Shown piece after piece: positions 1 to 9,900 of a stretch of DNA of 64,000 bases. Origin of the DNA: Leuconostoc lactis KCTC 3528 = DSM 20202 (lineage in GTDB: Bacteria; Bacillota; Bacilli; Lactobacillales; Lactobacillaceae); contig NZ_BMWM01000001.1 of assembly GCF_014651235.1 (NCBI RefSeq), forward strand, positions 1 to 64,000, read 5' to 3'. A program made the translations under genes and the position numbers. The stretch's first letter is position 1; every line of letters begins with the position of its first letter. The notes under the pieces were generated by a model. That model saw only the letters and a program-made list of their open reading frames with translations, did no database searches and was not told the DNA's origin.

Positions 1-50
1 ACACCAATCGAGATCTTCTTACTTAATCTACGTCACTAAATTCGTTCAAG

Positions 51-227
51 TTATTTCTTGCAATCTGCCAAATTGAAAATATTTTCAACCGTCAGGTCAA
101 CATCTGGTAAGGCCAATTTAACGCCCGTTAAGGGATTTTCAACGCCTGTTTCAACACCACCATTTTCGCCTTCGTGCATTGAAATGGTCCCACCAGTATG
201 GAGGACTAATATTTTTTTAACGGTCAT
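51..227 (-). pseudogene. Truncated L-asparaginase (N-terminal fragment)
   Basis: The frame encodes 58 residues and opens like a cytoplasmic type I L-asparaginase: residues 4-16 carry the hydrophobic strand and the TGGTIS signature with the nucleophilic Thr. Similarity continues to about residue 53 (VENIFNL), then a short unrelated tail ends in TAA. Family members are usually over 300 residues, so about 80 percent is missing. The ATG overlaps the recO stop as ATGA, implying translational coupling. The remaining 50 bases to the window edge show no continuation in another frame that I can recognise. It could be a pseudogene, a deletion or insertion scar, or a sequence error. No catalytic activity is expected from this fragment. 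Confidence 0.6.
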
Positions 228-1015
228 GATGCACCTTCCTTATTCTTTCTGAAATTAACCAATGTATTTTGCCATGCATGCATTTGCTCGATAAACGTCT
301 TAGCACGTGGCTTTAATCCCACTTGCTTATCATAAATATGATCAATCACCCGCTGAAGCCCGCGTTTGGTAACGGGCGACAAATTGATTTGATTGATTTG
401 CCGCAAATCAATCACACTAAATTGCCGCAAATAAAAAATAGTTTTCTGATCTAACATCAATCGATGTTCATCTAAATCATAATGTTCTTCAGCTAAAATG
501 CCATTATATTTTTCCGAATAATCAAAACGTCCGGTCACTTGGCCGCTGATGGGGTCGGCGCGCCAATTAGGCGCGACCCCAAGCGGCACGAGTAATTGAA
601 TTTCAAAGATATTGGCAATCACTTGCGGATCAAGGCCCGCCTCTAATTTCTGTAAAGCCAGTTCAAACTGATGATACCAACGCGTCAGCGGTTCACCCTC
701 TTCAAAACTCTGATCAATCAGACTGGCAATTAAAGCCGCATAAGCATTGGCTTCAATATCATCGATCAATCGTGGATATAAGTTAGCTTGCTGCGCATCA
801 TTGATATAACCAAGTCCGGTGTTGCGCTTTGGTAATGCCCCTTCAAACGATAAAATCGTGAACGGCTGCACAGCGGCACTCAATGCCGACTTCGGCTTTT
901 TAGCACCACGTGCCAAAAAAGTTCGCAACCCATCGTTTTCGGTGAGCATACGAACTAATAAATCATGGTCTTTATATTGTCTGGTATATAGCACAATGCC
1001 ATTAATTACTGCCAT
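224..1015 (-). CDS. recO: DNA repair protein RecO
   Basis: RecO helps load RecA on SSB-coated DNA in the RecFOR recombination pathway. The 263 residues match the family length. An N-terminal OB-fold (about 1-80, starting AVINGIVLYTRQYKDHD) precedes a helical domain. The region that usually holds a Cys-type zinc finger (about 146-178) is recognisable by the FDYSEKYNGIL segment, but every cysteine is absent, and the whole protein has none. It follows era by 44 bp in the same direction and overlaps the asparaginase fragment by 4 bp. The order era-recO is typical of Firmicutes. Confidence 0.93.
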   Translation of the reverse strand: MAVINGIVLYTRQYKDHDLLVRMLTENDGLRTFLARGAKKPKSALSAAVQPFTILSFEGALPKRNTGLGYINDAQQANLYPRLIDDIEANAYAALIASLIDQSFEEGEPLTRWYHQFELALQKLEAGLDPQVIANIFEIQLLVPLGVAPNWRADPISGQVTGRFDYSEKYNGILAEEHYDLDEHRLMLDQKTIFYLRQFSVIDLRQINQINLSPVTKRGLQRVIDHIYDKQVGLKPRAKTFIEQMHAWQNTLVNFRKNKEGAS

Positions 1016-1059
1016 TTATCACATTACCAACTACATTAACTGGCAGGTCATCGTCAAGC

Positions 1060-1971
1060 TTAATAATCTTCTTTACGGTAACCTAGTGTTTGCAAAGCTT
1101 GTGGTCGGTCACGCCAGCGTGGTTCAACCTTAACCCATGTTTCCAAGAAAACTTTGTCGCCCATCAAACGTTCAATATCTTTACGGGCACGAGTGCCGAT
1201 TTCTTTAATCATCGCCCCTTGCTTACCAATAATAATATTCTTTTGCGTTGGGCGTTCGACAATAATTGACGCTTGAATATGAATTTTATCTTCACTTTCA
1301 CGCGCGATCTTATCAATCACCACGGCCACTGAATGCGGAATCTCCTGGCGTGTCAATTGTAAGACTTTTTCACGAATCAATTCACCAATGACGAAGCGTT
1401 CCGGATGGTCTGTTAGTTGGTCAGAATCAAAGTATTGTGGCCCTTCTTCAAGTGTTTCGACAATGTTCCCCAATAATTCTGGCACATTGTCCCCTTCAGT
1501 GGCAGAAATTGGGAAAACTTCCGCCCAAGTTGGGGCGTCTTCTTGATAACTCTGAATCACATCAAGAAGTTCATCTGACGTGACCAAATCAACTTTATTA
1601 ATCAACAGATAGATTGGTGTGTCTTTTACTTCTTTAAGTCGGCTAATAATAAAATCATCACCGCGACCACGTGGCATTGAGGCATCCACCACAAACCAAA
1701 TGGCATCTGCTTCATGCAATGCTGAGAAGGCTGACTTCACCATGAAGTCGCCCAATGAATTTTGTGGCTTATGCACACCAGGTGTGTCAATGAAGACCAC
1801 TTGTGCATTATCAGTGGTATAAATCCCTTGGATTTTATTCCGTGTTGTTTGTGCTTTATCTGACATGATGGCGATCTTTTCACCAACGATGCGATTAAGC
1901 AATGTTGACTTACCAACATTTGGTCGGCCAATAATGGCCACGAATCCTGATTTAAATGGTGTTTCTGTCAT
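1060..1971 (-). CDS. era: GTPase Era
   Basis: Era is a ribosome-assembly GTPase that binds 16S rRNA near its 3' end. The 303-residue protein shows G1 GRPNVGKST (15-23), G3 DTPG (62-65) and G4 NKVD (125-128), then a C-terminal KH RNA-binding domain with the [13 protein letters not shown] core around 247-260. The start ATG is followed directly by the usual short Era N-terminus. The nearest purine-rich ribosome site (AGGGGAG) lies more than 20 bases upstream, so initiation may be weak or assisted. It lies between dgkA and recO on the minus strand, 113 bp after dgkA. Confidence 0.96.
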   Translation of the reverse strand: MTETPFKSGFVAIIGRPNVGKSTLLNRIVGEKIAIMSDKAQTTRNKIQGIYTTDNAQVVFIDTPGVHKPQNSLGDFMVKSAFSALHEADAIWFVVDASMPRGRGDDFIISRLKEVKDTPIYLLINKVDLVTSDELLDVIQSYQEDAPTWAEVFPISATEGDNVPELLGNIVETLEEGPQYFDSDQLTDHPERFVIGELIREKVLQLTRQEIPHSVAVVIDKIARESEDKIHIQASIIVERPTQKNIIIGKQGAMIKEIGTRARKDIERLMGDKVFLETWVKVEPRWRDRPQALQTLGYRKEDY

Positions 1972-2084
1972 AATATTTTGCGACGCCTAGGTCGACTTTC
2001 TCCCCTATTGATAGTGATAGCTCGATTACCACTGGCAATCCAAGCACAGTAGGTACCTTATCGATACCACATATTAATGTTACC

Positions 2085-2558
2085 TTATTTAAAATTATGT
2101 AGCAAATCAGAAAAATTAGTCACAATGCCGAATTGACGCCAAACATAAGGCTGAAAAATCAGCAATAAAATGATAATTTCAACGCCGACTGCCACTAAGA
2201 CTGCCCCCGCAGCGACATCCTTGGCCAGTTTTGCCAACGGATGATACTTTTTTTCCACGACGAGGTCCACAACGGCTTCAATAATCGTGTTCAAAAATTC
2301 ACTGAAAATCACAATAAACACGGCCATTGTGACCCAAAGCCAGTCTGATCGATACAAGCCATAATGCAAGCCAGCAACTAAAATCAGAAAAGCTAACAAA
2401 ATATGGATACGCATGTTGCGTTCGCGCACCAAGATCAACCAAATCCCGTTCAGCGAGTTACGCATTGCTCGGAAGAAATTGCGATTACGCGTTGTTTGCC
2501 GCTTTTCTGATGCTGGTTCACCGATTAATTTTGTCTGTTTATTATCTCTTGAGGCCAT
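2085..2558 (-). CDS. dgkA: Undecaprenol/diacylglycerol kinase
   Basis: This is a small integral membrane kinase of the DgkA family, which in Gram-positives mainly phosphorylates undecaprenol to recycle the cell-wall lipid carrier. I chose the ATG giving MASRDNKQT (157 residues); a longer reading would sit inside ybeY. Family hallmarks are the EFLNTIIE segment (87-94) and KLAKDVAAGAV (110-120), with three hydrophobic helices at about 52-68, 74-88 and 114-134. The N-terminal ~30 residues are a polar extension. The start overlaps the 3' end of ybeY by 17 bp, so the genes are probably coupled. The gene order phoH-ybeY-dgkA-era is conserved in Firmicutes. Confidence 0.9.
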   Translation of the reverse strand: MASRDNKQTKLIGEPASEKRQTTRNRNFFRAMRNSLNGIWLILVRERNMRIHILLAFLILVAGLHYGLYRSDWLWVTMAVFIVIFSEFLNTIIEAVVDLVVEKKYHPLAKLAKDVAAGAVLVAVGVEIIILLLIFQPYVWRQFGIVTNFSDLLHNFK

Positions 2559-3015
2559 AATCGTCCAAAATCTTCCGCTGCAAATCAAACATTTCCTTTT
2601 CTTCTGCATCGCCTAACATATGGTCATAACCATTTAGATGCAAAAAGCCATGCACGACCAAGAAGCCAAGCTCACGTTCATAGCTGTGACCCAGGTACTC
2701 TGCTTGCGTAGCGATGACATCCACAGAGACAATGATATCCCCAATGTTTTTAGCAATGTCATCCACCGCAGCAATTTGTTCAAACACGTCATCGCCTTCT
2801 TCGATGGCAAAACTAATGACATCAGTGGATTTGTCTACGCCACGATATTCGCGATTATAACGTTGAATGTCCTCATTATTGACAAATGTAATCGACATTT
2901 CTGTATCATCTGGTAAAGCTAATGCTTGGCCAGCAAAATCAATCACCGACGTCACGAGGTCGTGGTGATAACGACTAATACCAGCTTGTGTTTGATCAAT
3001 GATCGCTAAATCCAT
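2542..3015 (-). CDS. ybeY: rRNA maturation endoribonuclease YbeY
   Basis: YbeY is a zinc-dependent factor in 16S rRNA maturation and ribosome quality control. The metal motif HGFLHLNGYDH is at residues 122-132 and the conserved STDVISF strand at 63-69. I chose the ATG giving MDLAIIDQ (157 residues), preceded by an AGGAG ribosome site; the frame stays open 63 bases further upstream, inside phoH, with atypical sequence. The gene overlaps phoH by 20 bp and dgkA by 17 bp, so the three form a tightly packed unit. Confidence 0.94.
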   Translation of the reverse strand: MDLAIIDQTQAGISRYHHDLVTSVIDFAGQALALPDDTEMSITFVNNEDIQRYNREYRGVDKSTDVISFAIEEGDDVFEQIAAVDDIAKNIGDIIVSVDVIATQAEYLGHSYERELGFLVVHGFLHLNGYDHMLGDAEEKEMFDLQRKILDDYGLKR

Positions 3016-4006
3016 GTGAGGATGGCTCCTTTTCATTCGTGTGTTGTGCGGCTTCTGCGGCCTCGTAGGCATTAACAATCAATCCAACGACTGGATGTCG
3101 CACCACATCTGCGCTACTAAAGTTAATAAAAGCAATCCGATTCACTGATTGCAAAATCTTTTGCGCCGTAATCAAACCAGACTTAGCCCCACGTGGTAAA
3201 TCAATTTGTGAAATATCACCGTTGACAATCATTTTTGAGCCAAAGCCCAAACGTGTCAAAAACATTTTCATCTGTTGATTAGTGGTGTTTTGTGCTTCAT
3301 CCAAGATGATGAAGGCATCGTCTAATGTTCGGCCACGCATATAAGCCAGTGGCGCAATTTCGATGACCCCACGATCCATCAAGCGCTGCGTCTGTTCAGC
3401 CCCAATAATGGCATGCATCGCATCATAGATTGGTCGCAAATACGGATCAACCTTCTCTTTCAAATCACCTGGCAAAAAGCCTAGTGACTCACCCGCTTCA
3501 ACAGCTGGTCGCGTAATAATAATACGCTCAACTTCTCCACGCTTCAGCGCAGAAATCGCCATCACGACGGCAAGATAGGTCTTTCCCGTACCGGCTGGTC
3601 CAATTCCAAAAGTCACATCATGCTTGCGAATGGCTTGAATATACTGCCGTTGCCCGAAGTTCTTCACACGAACGGCACGGCCTTTATTATCACGAATCAA
3701 TGTTTCTGAATATAAATCACCAAAATATTCAATTGTGCCACGTTGTGCCATCGTGACAGCACTCACGACATCTGCCGGTGAAACGGTAATTTGATGTTTA
3801 ATCAGTTGCGTTAGTTCATGTAAGACAGCTTGCGCAAGTGCCACCCGATCGGCTTCACCCGCAATCGTCATCTGGTCGCCGCGTGCATGCAACGTGACAT
3901 CTAATCCTTCCTCAATGAGACGGATAAGACTATCATTTACCCCAATTAATTTCGTCTGCTGCTCGGCATTTTCGAATTTAAAAATTTGCTGTATTTGTGC
4001 TGACAA
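2996..4006 (-). CDS. phoH: PhoH family ATPase
   Basis: The protein has 336 residues. Walker A GPAGTGKT is at 136-143 and Walker B IILDEAQN at 233-240, typical of PhoH/YbeZ proteins, which are P-loop ATPases linked to RNA metabolism and encoded beside YbeY. An N-terminal KH-like region (about 20-85) is usual for the family. The start is a TTG codon with an AAGGGG ribosome site 8 bases upstream; the next candidates lie well inside the conserved part. It heads the phoH-ybeY-dgkA-era-recO run. The amt terminator lies directly upstream, so its promoter must be in the short space at about 4010-4045. Confidence 0.93.
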   Translation of the reverse strand: MSAQIQQIFKFENAEQQTKLIGVNDSLIRLIEEGLDVTLHARGDQMTIAGEADRVALAQAVLHELTQLIKHQITVSPADVVSAVTMAQRGTIEYFGDLYSETLIRDNKGRAVRVKNFGQRQYIQAIRKHDVTFGIGPAGTGKTYLAVVMAISALKRGEVERIIITRPAVEAGESLGFLPGDLKEKVDPYLRPIYDAMHAIIGAEQTQRLMDRGVIEIAPLAYMRGRTLDDAFIILDEAQNTTNQQMKMFLTRLGFGSKMIVNGDISQIDLPRGAKSGLITAQKILQSVNRIAFINFSSADVVRHPVVGLIVNAYEAAEAAQHTNEKEPSSHGFSDH

Positions 4007-4048
4007 ATTGCAAATCCCCTTTTATATTGTTTCTTTTAATTTTAACAC

Positions 4049-4071
4049 AAAAAACGGGTATTTGCCCGTTA
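4049..4071 (-). terminator. Intrinsic terminator of amt
   Basis: On the minus strand a 6-bp stem (AACGGG/CCCGTT) with a 6-base loop is followed by a T run. The hairpin begins within the amt stop codon. Confidence 0.8.
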
Positions 4072-5265
4072 TTCCACCGTTAAATCATGCATAATATTGT
4101 CATAACCCTGCGCTTCTTCTTCAGGTGTTAGGCGTAATGGCGCGGCGATCACTGCAGTGCTTTTTGCCAAAATATAGGTGCCAATCGCCGCAAAGGCCAC
4201 GGTGAACAAAATGGCAACCAACTGCTTCCAAACGAGTGACCAGTCACCGTTCACAGCACCAGCAATGCCACCGATCGTTTTATCAGCAAACACACCAGTT
4301 AAAATAGCCCCAACTGCACCCCCAATGCCATGAATCCCAAAGGCATCTAGCGTATCATCATAACCAAAACTATTCTTAACAAAAGTAATACCACCAAAAC
4401 CAATGACACCAGCCAACAAGCCCATCACAACTGCAGCCCAAGGGGCAACGAAACCTGCAGCTGGCGTAATGGCAACTAAACCAGCAACCCCACCACTAGT
4501 AATGCCCGACAAGGTAGCGCGGCCATGCATTTTATATTCGGCAAGTCCCCAAGTCAATACACCAGCAGCTGAAGCCAACCACGTGTTAACCAAGGCCAAA
4601 ACAGCAATACCGTTGGCAGCTAATGCAGAACCTGAGTTAAAGCCGAACCAACCAACCCAAAGCAATGCCCCACCAATTAGGACGTATGAAGGACGAACTG
4701 GTACGTGTTTGTCATTATGACGATGACCAATCATCAAAGCCAATACCAAGCCCGTCACACCACTTGAAATATGAACCACTGTCCCACCAGCAAAGTCAAT
4801 CGCACCTAGCTTAGCCAACAAACCACCGCCCCACACCATGTGTGCCAATGGGGTATAAATAAAAATCAACCATAGCGTTATAAACACAATCATGGCTTTA
4901 ATGCGGACACGGCCAATCACCGAACCGGTAATGATGGCAGCTGTGATAATTGGGAACATGCCCTGGAATAAGGCAAACGCACCATCTGGAATCGTTAAAC
5001 TCTTGGTTGAATGGGTAAATGACACCCCTGATAAGAACAAGTGCTTAAAGTTCCCAATGATATCACCCGCGCCACCAAAGGCTAACGAGTAACCAACAGT
5101 GAACCAGACCATTGTCGCAATACCAATAATTAAAATTGGCACAAACATCGTGTGCAATAAATTGCGTCGTTCACCCAAGCCACCATAGAAAAGGGCCAAA
5201 CCTGGCGTCATTAACCAAACCAATGCCGCTGAAATTAACACCCAAGCCAAATCACCTGTATTCAT
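4069..5265 (-). CDS. amt: Ammonium transporter, Amt family
   Basis: This is an integral membrane NH4+/NH3 channel of 398 residues with about 11 hydrophobic segments. The beginning GDLAWVLISAALVWLMTPGLALFYGG is a family hallmark, as are the DFAGGTVVHISSG segment and DDTLDAFGIHGIGG near residue 300, which includes a pore histidine. I chose the ATG at MNTGDLAW because an AGAGGAG ribosome site lies 8 bases upstream; the frame stays open 36 bases further up without a better site. No PII (glnK) gene lies next to it, unlike many Amt loci, so local post-translational control is not visible here. Confidence 0.93.
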   Translation of the reverse strand: MNTGDLAWVLISAALVWLMTPGLALFYGGLGERRNLLHTMFVPILIIGIATMVWFTVGYSLAFGGAGDIIGNFKHLFLSGVSFTHSTKSLTIPDGAFALFQGMFPIITAAIITGSVIGRVRIKAMIVFITLWLIFIYTPLAHMVWGGGLLAKLGAIDFAGGTVVHISSGVTGLVLALMIGHRHNDKHVPVRPSYVLIGGALLWVGWFGFNSGSALAANGIAVLALVNTWLASAAGVLTWGLAEYKMHGRATLSGITSGGVAGLVAITPAAGFVAPWAAVVMGLLAGVIGFGGITFVKNSFGYDDTLDAFGIHGIGGAVGAILTGVFADKTIGGIAGAVNGDWSLVWKQLVAILFTVAFAAIGTYILAKSTAVIAAPLRLTPEEEAQGYDNIMHDLTVE

Positions 5266-5369
5266 AAAACCGTACTCCTCTTTTAACGTTGCTCTAATCA
5301 TATCAGCTAGACCAATTGATCGTTTTAATTGTGGTAGGTTTTATGACATTGCTAATTTTTAACCCAAAG

Positions 5370-5398
5370 CAAAAAAAATAGCCGCTAGCGGCTATTTC
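5370..5398 (-). terminator. Intrinsic terminator of pyk
   Basis: A 10-bp perfect stem (AATAGCCGC with its complement) is followed on the minus strand by eight T residues, about 20 bases after the pyk stop. Confidence 0.88.
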
Positions 5399-5418
5399 AC
5401 TTAAAGCAATTAATTTGA

Positions 5419-6840
5419 TTAAACTGTTTGTACAGTAATCATGTTTGTTGTACCAGATTGTGACATTGGTACACCGGCTGCGATAACAATTGTGTCACCT
5501 GAGTTAGCCAAACCTTGTTCCTTAACAGCTGTCTTAGCCAATGCAATCATTTCATCTATTGTTGCAGGGGCTTCGTAAACAACTGGCAAGACACCGTAGT
5601 TCAAAGTCAAACCACGTTGTACACGTTCTGAATAAGTCACGGCCAAAATGTTAACTTCTGGACGGTACTTTGATACCATACGTGCTGTGTAACCTGAGTT
5701 TGTTGACACAACGATTGCCTTAGCGTTTACGCTGTGGGCAATACGTGATACAGCTGAAGCAACAGCTTCAGTTGAATCAGTTTCATCAAAGTGAAGATCT
5801 TGATGACGACCGTAGTAAGGCAATGATGATTCAGCCTTTTCATCGATAGCAGCCATTGTTGCAACGGCTTCAACTGGGTATTCACCGTTAGCTGATTCAC
5901 CTGACAACATTGTGGCATCAGTACCATCGAAGACAGCGTTGGCAACGTCGGAAGCTTCGGCACGTGTTGGACGTGGGTTTTCTTCCATTGAGTCAAGCAT
6001 TTGTGTCGCAGTGATAACTGGCAAACCAGCCAAGTTCATCTTGCGGATCATTTCCTTTTGTACCAAAGGCACGTTTTCGGCTGGAATTTCAACACCCATG
6101 TCACCACGTGGCACCATCAAACCATCAGAAACGGCAATAATGGCATCAAGGTTGTCGATACCTTCTTGTGATTCGATCTTAGGCACGATTTGCACGTGTT
6201 CCATGTTCTTTTCCTTCAACAGCTCACGAATTTCGAGCACGTCTTCAGGCTTACGAACAAATGATGCGGCAATATAGTTGATACCGTGGTCCAAACCAAA
6301 GCGGATGTCATCAGCATCCTTTTCAGTGATACCAGGCAAGTTGATTGAAACACCAGGTGCGTTAACACCCTTACGTGATCCCAAGATACCATCATTGTCA
6401 ACACGAACAACAAGTTCACGGTTGGCAACGTCCTTTTCAAGAACAGTTGTGCCAAGCAAACCATCATCAAATAAGACTTGTCCACCCACTTGCACGTCAT
6501 CAAACAAACCTGCGTAGGTTACGGCAATCTTTTCCTTTGTACCTTCAAGGTTTTCGTCCATTGAGATACGCAAAACGTCGCCTGTTTGGAATTCAATCTT
6601 ACCATCGACTTGCTTTGTTGTACGGATTTCAGCACCCTTTGTGTCCAACAAGATACCAACTGTCTTACCTGTGATCTTTTCAGCTTCATGAACAGCATTC
6701 ATGCGGCCCAAGTGTTCTTCGTGATCACCGTGTGAGAAGTTGAAGCGGAATACGTTGGCACCCGCTTGAATCAACTTGACGATTGTTTCGACATCAGATG
6801 ATGACGGACCAAGTGTTGAGACGATTTTCGTCTTTTTCAT
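5419..6840 (-). CDS. pyk: Pyruvate kinase
   Basis: The enzyme converts PEP and ADP to pyruvate and ATP at the end of glycolysis or the phosphoketolase pathway. The 473 residues cover the full catalytic TIM barrel (KIVSTLGPSS at the start, NFSHGDH, the MVPRGDMGVEIP signature near 245, and TATQML) and the C-terminal allosteric domain. The extra C-terminal PEP-utiliser-like domain of the ~585-residue bacillar and many lactobacillar enzymes is absent. It stands alone without pfkA. It has its own promoter (TTGTAT, 17-bp spacer, TAAAAT) and terminator, and an AAGGAG ribosome site. Confidence 0.97.
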   Translation of the reverse strand: MKKTKIVSTLGPSSSDVETIVKLIQAGANVFRFNFSHGDHEEHLGRMNAVHEAEKITGKTVGILLDTKGAEIRTTKQVDGKIEFQTGDVLRISMDENLEGTKEKIAVTYAGLFDDVQVGGQVLFDDGLLGTTVLEKDVANRELVVRVDNDGILGSRKGVNAPGVSINLPGITEKDADDIRFGLDHGINYIAASFVRKPEDVLEIRELLKEKNMEHVQIVPKIESQEGIDNLDAIIAVSDGLMVPRGDMGVEIPAENVPLVQKEMIRKMNLAGLPVITATQMLDSMEENPRPTRAEASDVANAVFDGTDATMLSGESANGEYPVEAVATMAAIDEKAESSLPYYGRHQDLHFDETDSTEAVASAVSRIAHSVNAKAIVVSTNSGYTARMVSKYRPEVNILAVTYSERVQRGLTLNYGVLPVVYEAPATIDEMIALAKTAVKEQGLANSGDTIVIAAGVPMSQSGTTNMITVQTV

Positions 6841-6898
6841 GGTTAAATATGCTCCTTAGTTATCTTGGTTGTTGCTTGTGCAACACTACCCAAGCTCT

Positions 6899-6927
6899 AT
6901 TTTATACATTCTTAGGTGTTTATACAA
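6899..6927 (-). promoter_or_regulatory. Promoter of pyk
   Basis: The -35 TTGTAT (complement of 6922-6927) and -10 TAAAAT (complement of 6899-6904) are 17 bp apart, about 60 bases before the pyk start. The 5' untranslated region contains a small GTTGC/GCAAC hairpin. Confidence 0.65.
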
Positions 6928-6936
6928 GCCATAATA

Positions 6937-9900
6937 TTAATGACTTCGTCGAAAGACCACATTGTCATTTCCCAGCAATGGCGCCAGTTCACGCATGATA
7001 GCGGTTTCATCACTTAACCAAAATGCCGGTGCTAATTGTTGATTTTTTTGGTCATTTTGCCAATGAATCACGACGGGATTATTACCATGATACTTTTTCA
7101 AAACTGCAATAACGTCACGGCGATTTTCTTGCGTATCATGTGCGGTATCAAACTGCAAAAACCACGTCCCTTTTTGTTGTGATTGGGTTAAATCCGGGGC
7201 CAAACTCAAGTGATTGGCCACCACTGAAATTTTCCCATTATAGTAATCCACACGGCCCGTGAATTGGATAATGGCGCCAACCTTTAGGTCAGCTTTCACT
7301 TTGTCATAAAGTTGATGGAAAACGGTCACACTAGTTGTACCCGTCGCATCTGATACTGTGACAAAAGCCATTTCTTCACCCTTTTTGGTACGGGTTGTGC
7401 GCACTTGGTCAATGAGGGCAATAACGGTCACCGGTTGCTTTTTATCAGTCTTTTCAGTCAAATCAGCAATCTCTTGGTAATTGTGATCAGCAATTAAGCT
7501 GGCATACCCATCCAGTGGATAGCCCGATAAATTCACCCCGATGGCCTCTTTTTCATAGGCTAACTTCTCCGTCAAATCCCAATCCGGCATTTTCTTAATT
7601 TTGGTTTCGTTTAAAATTAAGTCGCCAAAGCTAGCCGCTTCAATCAAATCATCTAAAGCGGTAACAAGTTCCATCCGATTGTAGCCGAATGTATCTAAAG
7701 CCCCCGCATAAACTAGCTGACGCAGCGTGTCCCGTTTTCTAAACTTTTCTGGTAGACGCCGAACAAAGGATTGAATCGATTGGAACGGGCCATTAGCTGT
7801 CCGTTCAGCCAAGACAGCAGCCACAAAATCAGTTCGCAAACCTCGGATATTATTAAGTCCCATTTGCAAGACGCCTTGATTAACTGTCCAAAAACGTTGT
7901 GACTGATTGATGTGCGGTGCTGCTACTTGCAATTGACGCGCCTTAGCTTCCGCAACATACATCCGCACCTTTTCCGGTGACCCTAAATTGGCATTTAACA
8001 CAGCAGTAAAAAATGCCGCTGGATAATGGGCTTTCATATAAGCCAATTGGAAAGACAACTTACTATACGCCACCGCATGCGAGCGATTAAAGCCATAGTT
8101 TGCAAATTCATCAATATAAGCAAAAATTTGGGCCGCTTCTTGGCGATCATGTCCCAAGGCTACTGCCCCATTAATAAACTTCTCTTGCATCGCCGCCATT
8201 TGCGTCAGCTTCTTTTTTGACATGGCACTACGCAACACGTCCGCTTCCCCAAGCGTCAAACCAGCATAGGCTTCAGCAACCAACATGACTTGCTCTTGAT
8301 ACACAATAATGCCAAATGTTGGCGCTAGAATAGTTTTCAAGCTGGCGTCAGGCACCGTCACGGGTTCAAGACCATGCCGCCGTTTGATAAAGCTTTCAAT
8401 GTTACGGCTGGGCCCTGGCCGGTAAAGTGAATTAACCGCCACAATATGTTCAAAGGTGGCCGGTTGCAATTGACGCAAGACATGTTTAATGCCTGCCGAT
8501 TCAAATTGAAAGATCCCATTGGTATCGCCTTTAGCATACAAAGCAAGTGTTGCCGCATCATCCAATGGCACACGGCTAATATCAAAGTGCTCTGGCAATT
8601 GCTGCCGTGCTTCATATAAAGTTTGTGCCAAAATGGATAAGTTTGATAACCCTAGGACATCAATTTTTAGCAGTCCTAACGCCTCAACCGTATCCTTTTC
8701 AAACTGCGTCAATAAGCGTTCGTCAGTCCCTGACTGCACCGGCAATGTGTGCACCAGTGTATCGGCACTTAACACGACACCCGCTGCGTGCGTTGAATAG
8801 TTTCGTGGCAACCCTTCGATTTGTTGGGCAACCTTTAGCAGTAATTGCCCGTCATCAAGTTCTGACAAGACCTTTTGGAGCCCATCACCTGCTTGGAGCG
8901 CATCTTGAATTGAGACTTTTCGCCCTTGTTTACCTGTTGGTACGGCATTACTAATCCGGCTCATCATTTGCTGCGAGACACCAAACACGCGTGCCGTATC
9001 GCGCAGTGCTTGCTTAGCGGCTAACGTGCCAAACGTTAGAATCTGAGCAAAATTACGCTGACCATACTTGTCATGTAGATATTTCAAGACAACGTCTCGT
9101 TTATTATCCGGCCAGTCAATATCAATATCTGGCATTTGGACACGTTCCGCATTCAAAAAACGTTCAAAGAGTAAGCCAAACTGCAGTGGATCCACATCCG
9201 TGATACGCAAGGCATATGCGACCAGTGACCCAGCAGCCGATCCACGCCCTGCCCCGAGTTGGATATGGTTTTGATAAGCAAAATTTACAATATCCCAAAC
9301 AATTAAGAAATAATCATTAAAGCCCAACTGATCAATCACTGCCAGCTCATGTGCTAAACGCGCTTGATAACGGGACTGATCGACATGCAAGCCTTGTAAT
9401 CGCGCCGCCAAGCCTTTCTCGGCCAACGTTTTTAAATACGTGCCGGCATCCGGCATACCAGCTGGCAACTGAAACGCCGGTAAAGCAGCTGTCTGACTAA
9501 AAGTCAACGTGACTTGGCTTCTGGCTACCAAGGCTTCATTGGCCAAAAAGGCCGCCTTTAAGAAATCACTCGTCTGATAGGCGGCCTTGACCTGGTTGTA
9601 ATCTTGTAAAATTTGGGTGCCTGATTGCTGGGCCAACGCTTTAATACCCTCTAGTTTGACATTGGCATCAATTGACTTTAACACCTGGGTCGTGAACGCA
9701 TCATCTGCATTCAGATACGCAACGTCATCTAGTGCAATCAATTGTGCTTGGGTTGCCGCTTGGAACTCAGCGAGACGGGTTTGGATTTGTGGCGCCATCT
9801 GGGGGTTAATCCCCAAATATAAATGTGCTGGCGCAATATAAGTCGTGAGGATTTGCCAATATTGCGCCACATCATCGTAGGCCGACGCAATGAACTGTGA

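Noticed and set aside
1984-2060. Cluster of six-base restriction sites (CCTAGG, GTCGAC, GGTACC, ATCGAT) suggesting a cloning linker
   Set aside because: They are scattered across an ordinary intergenic gap between two conserved neighbours, so chance is the simplest explanation.
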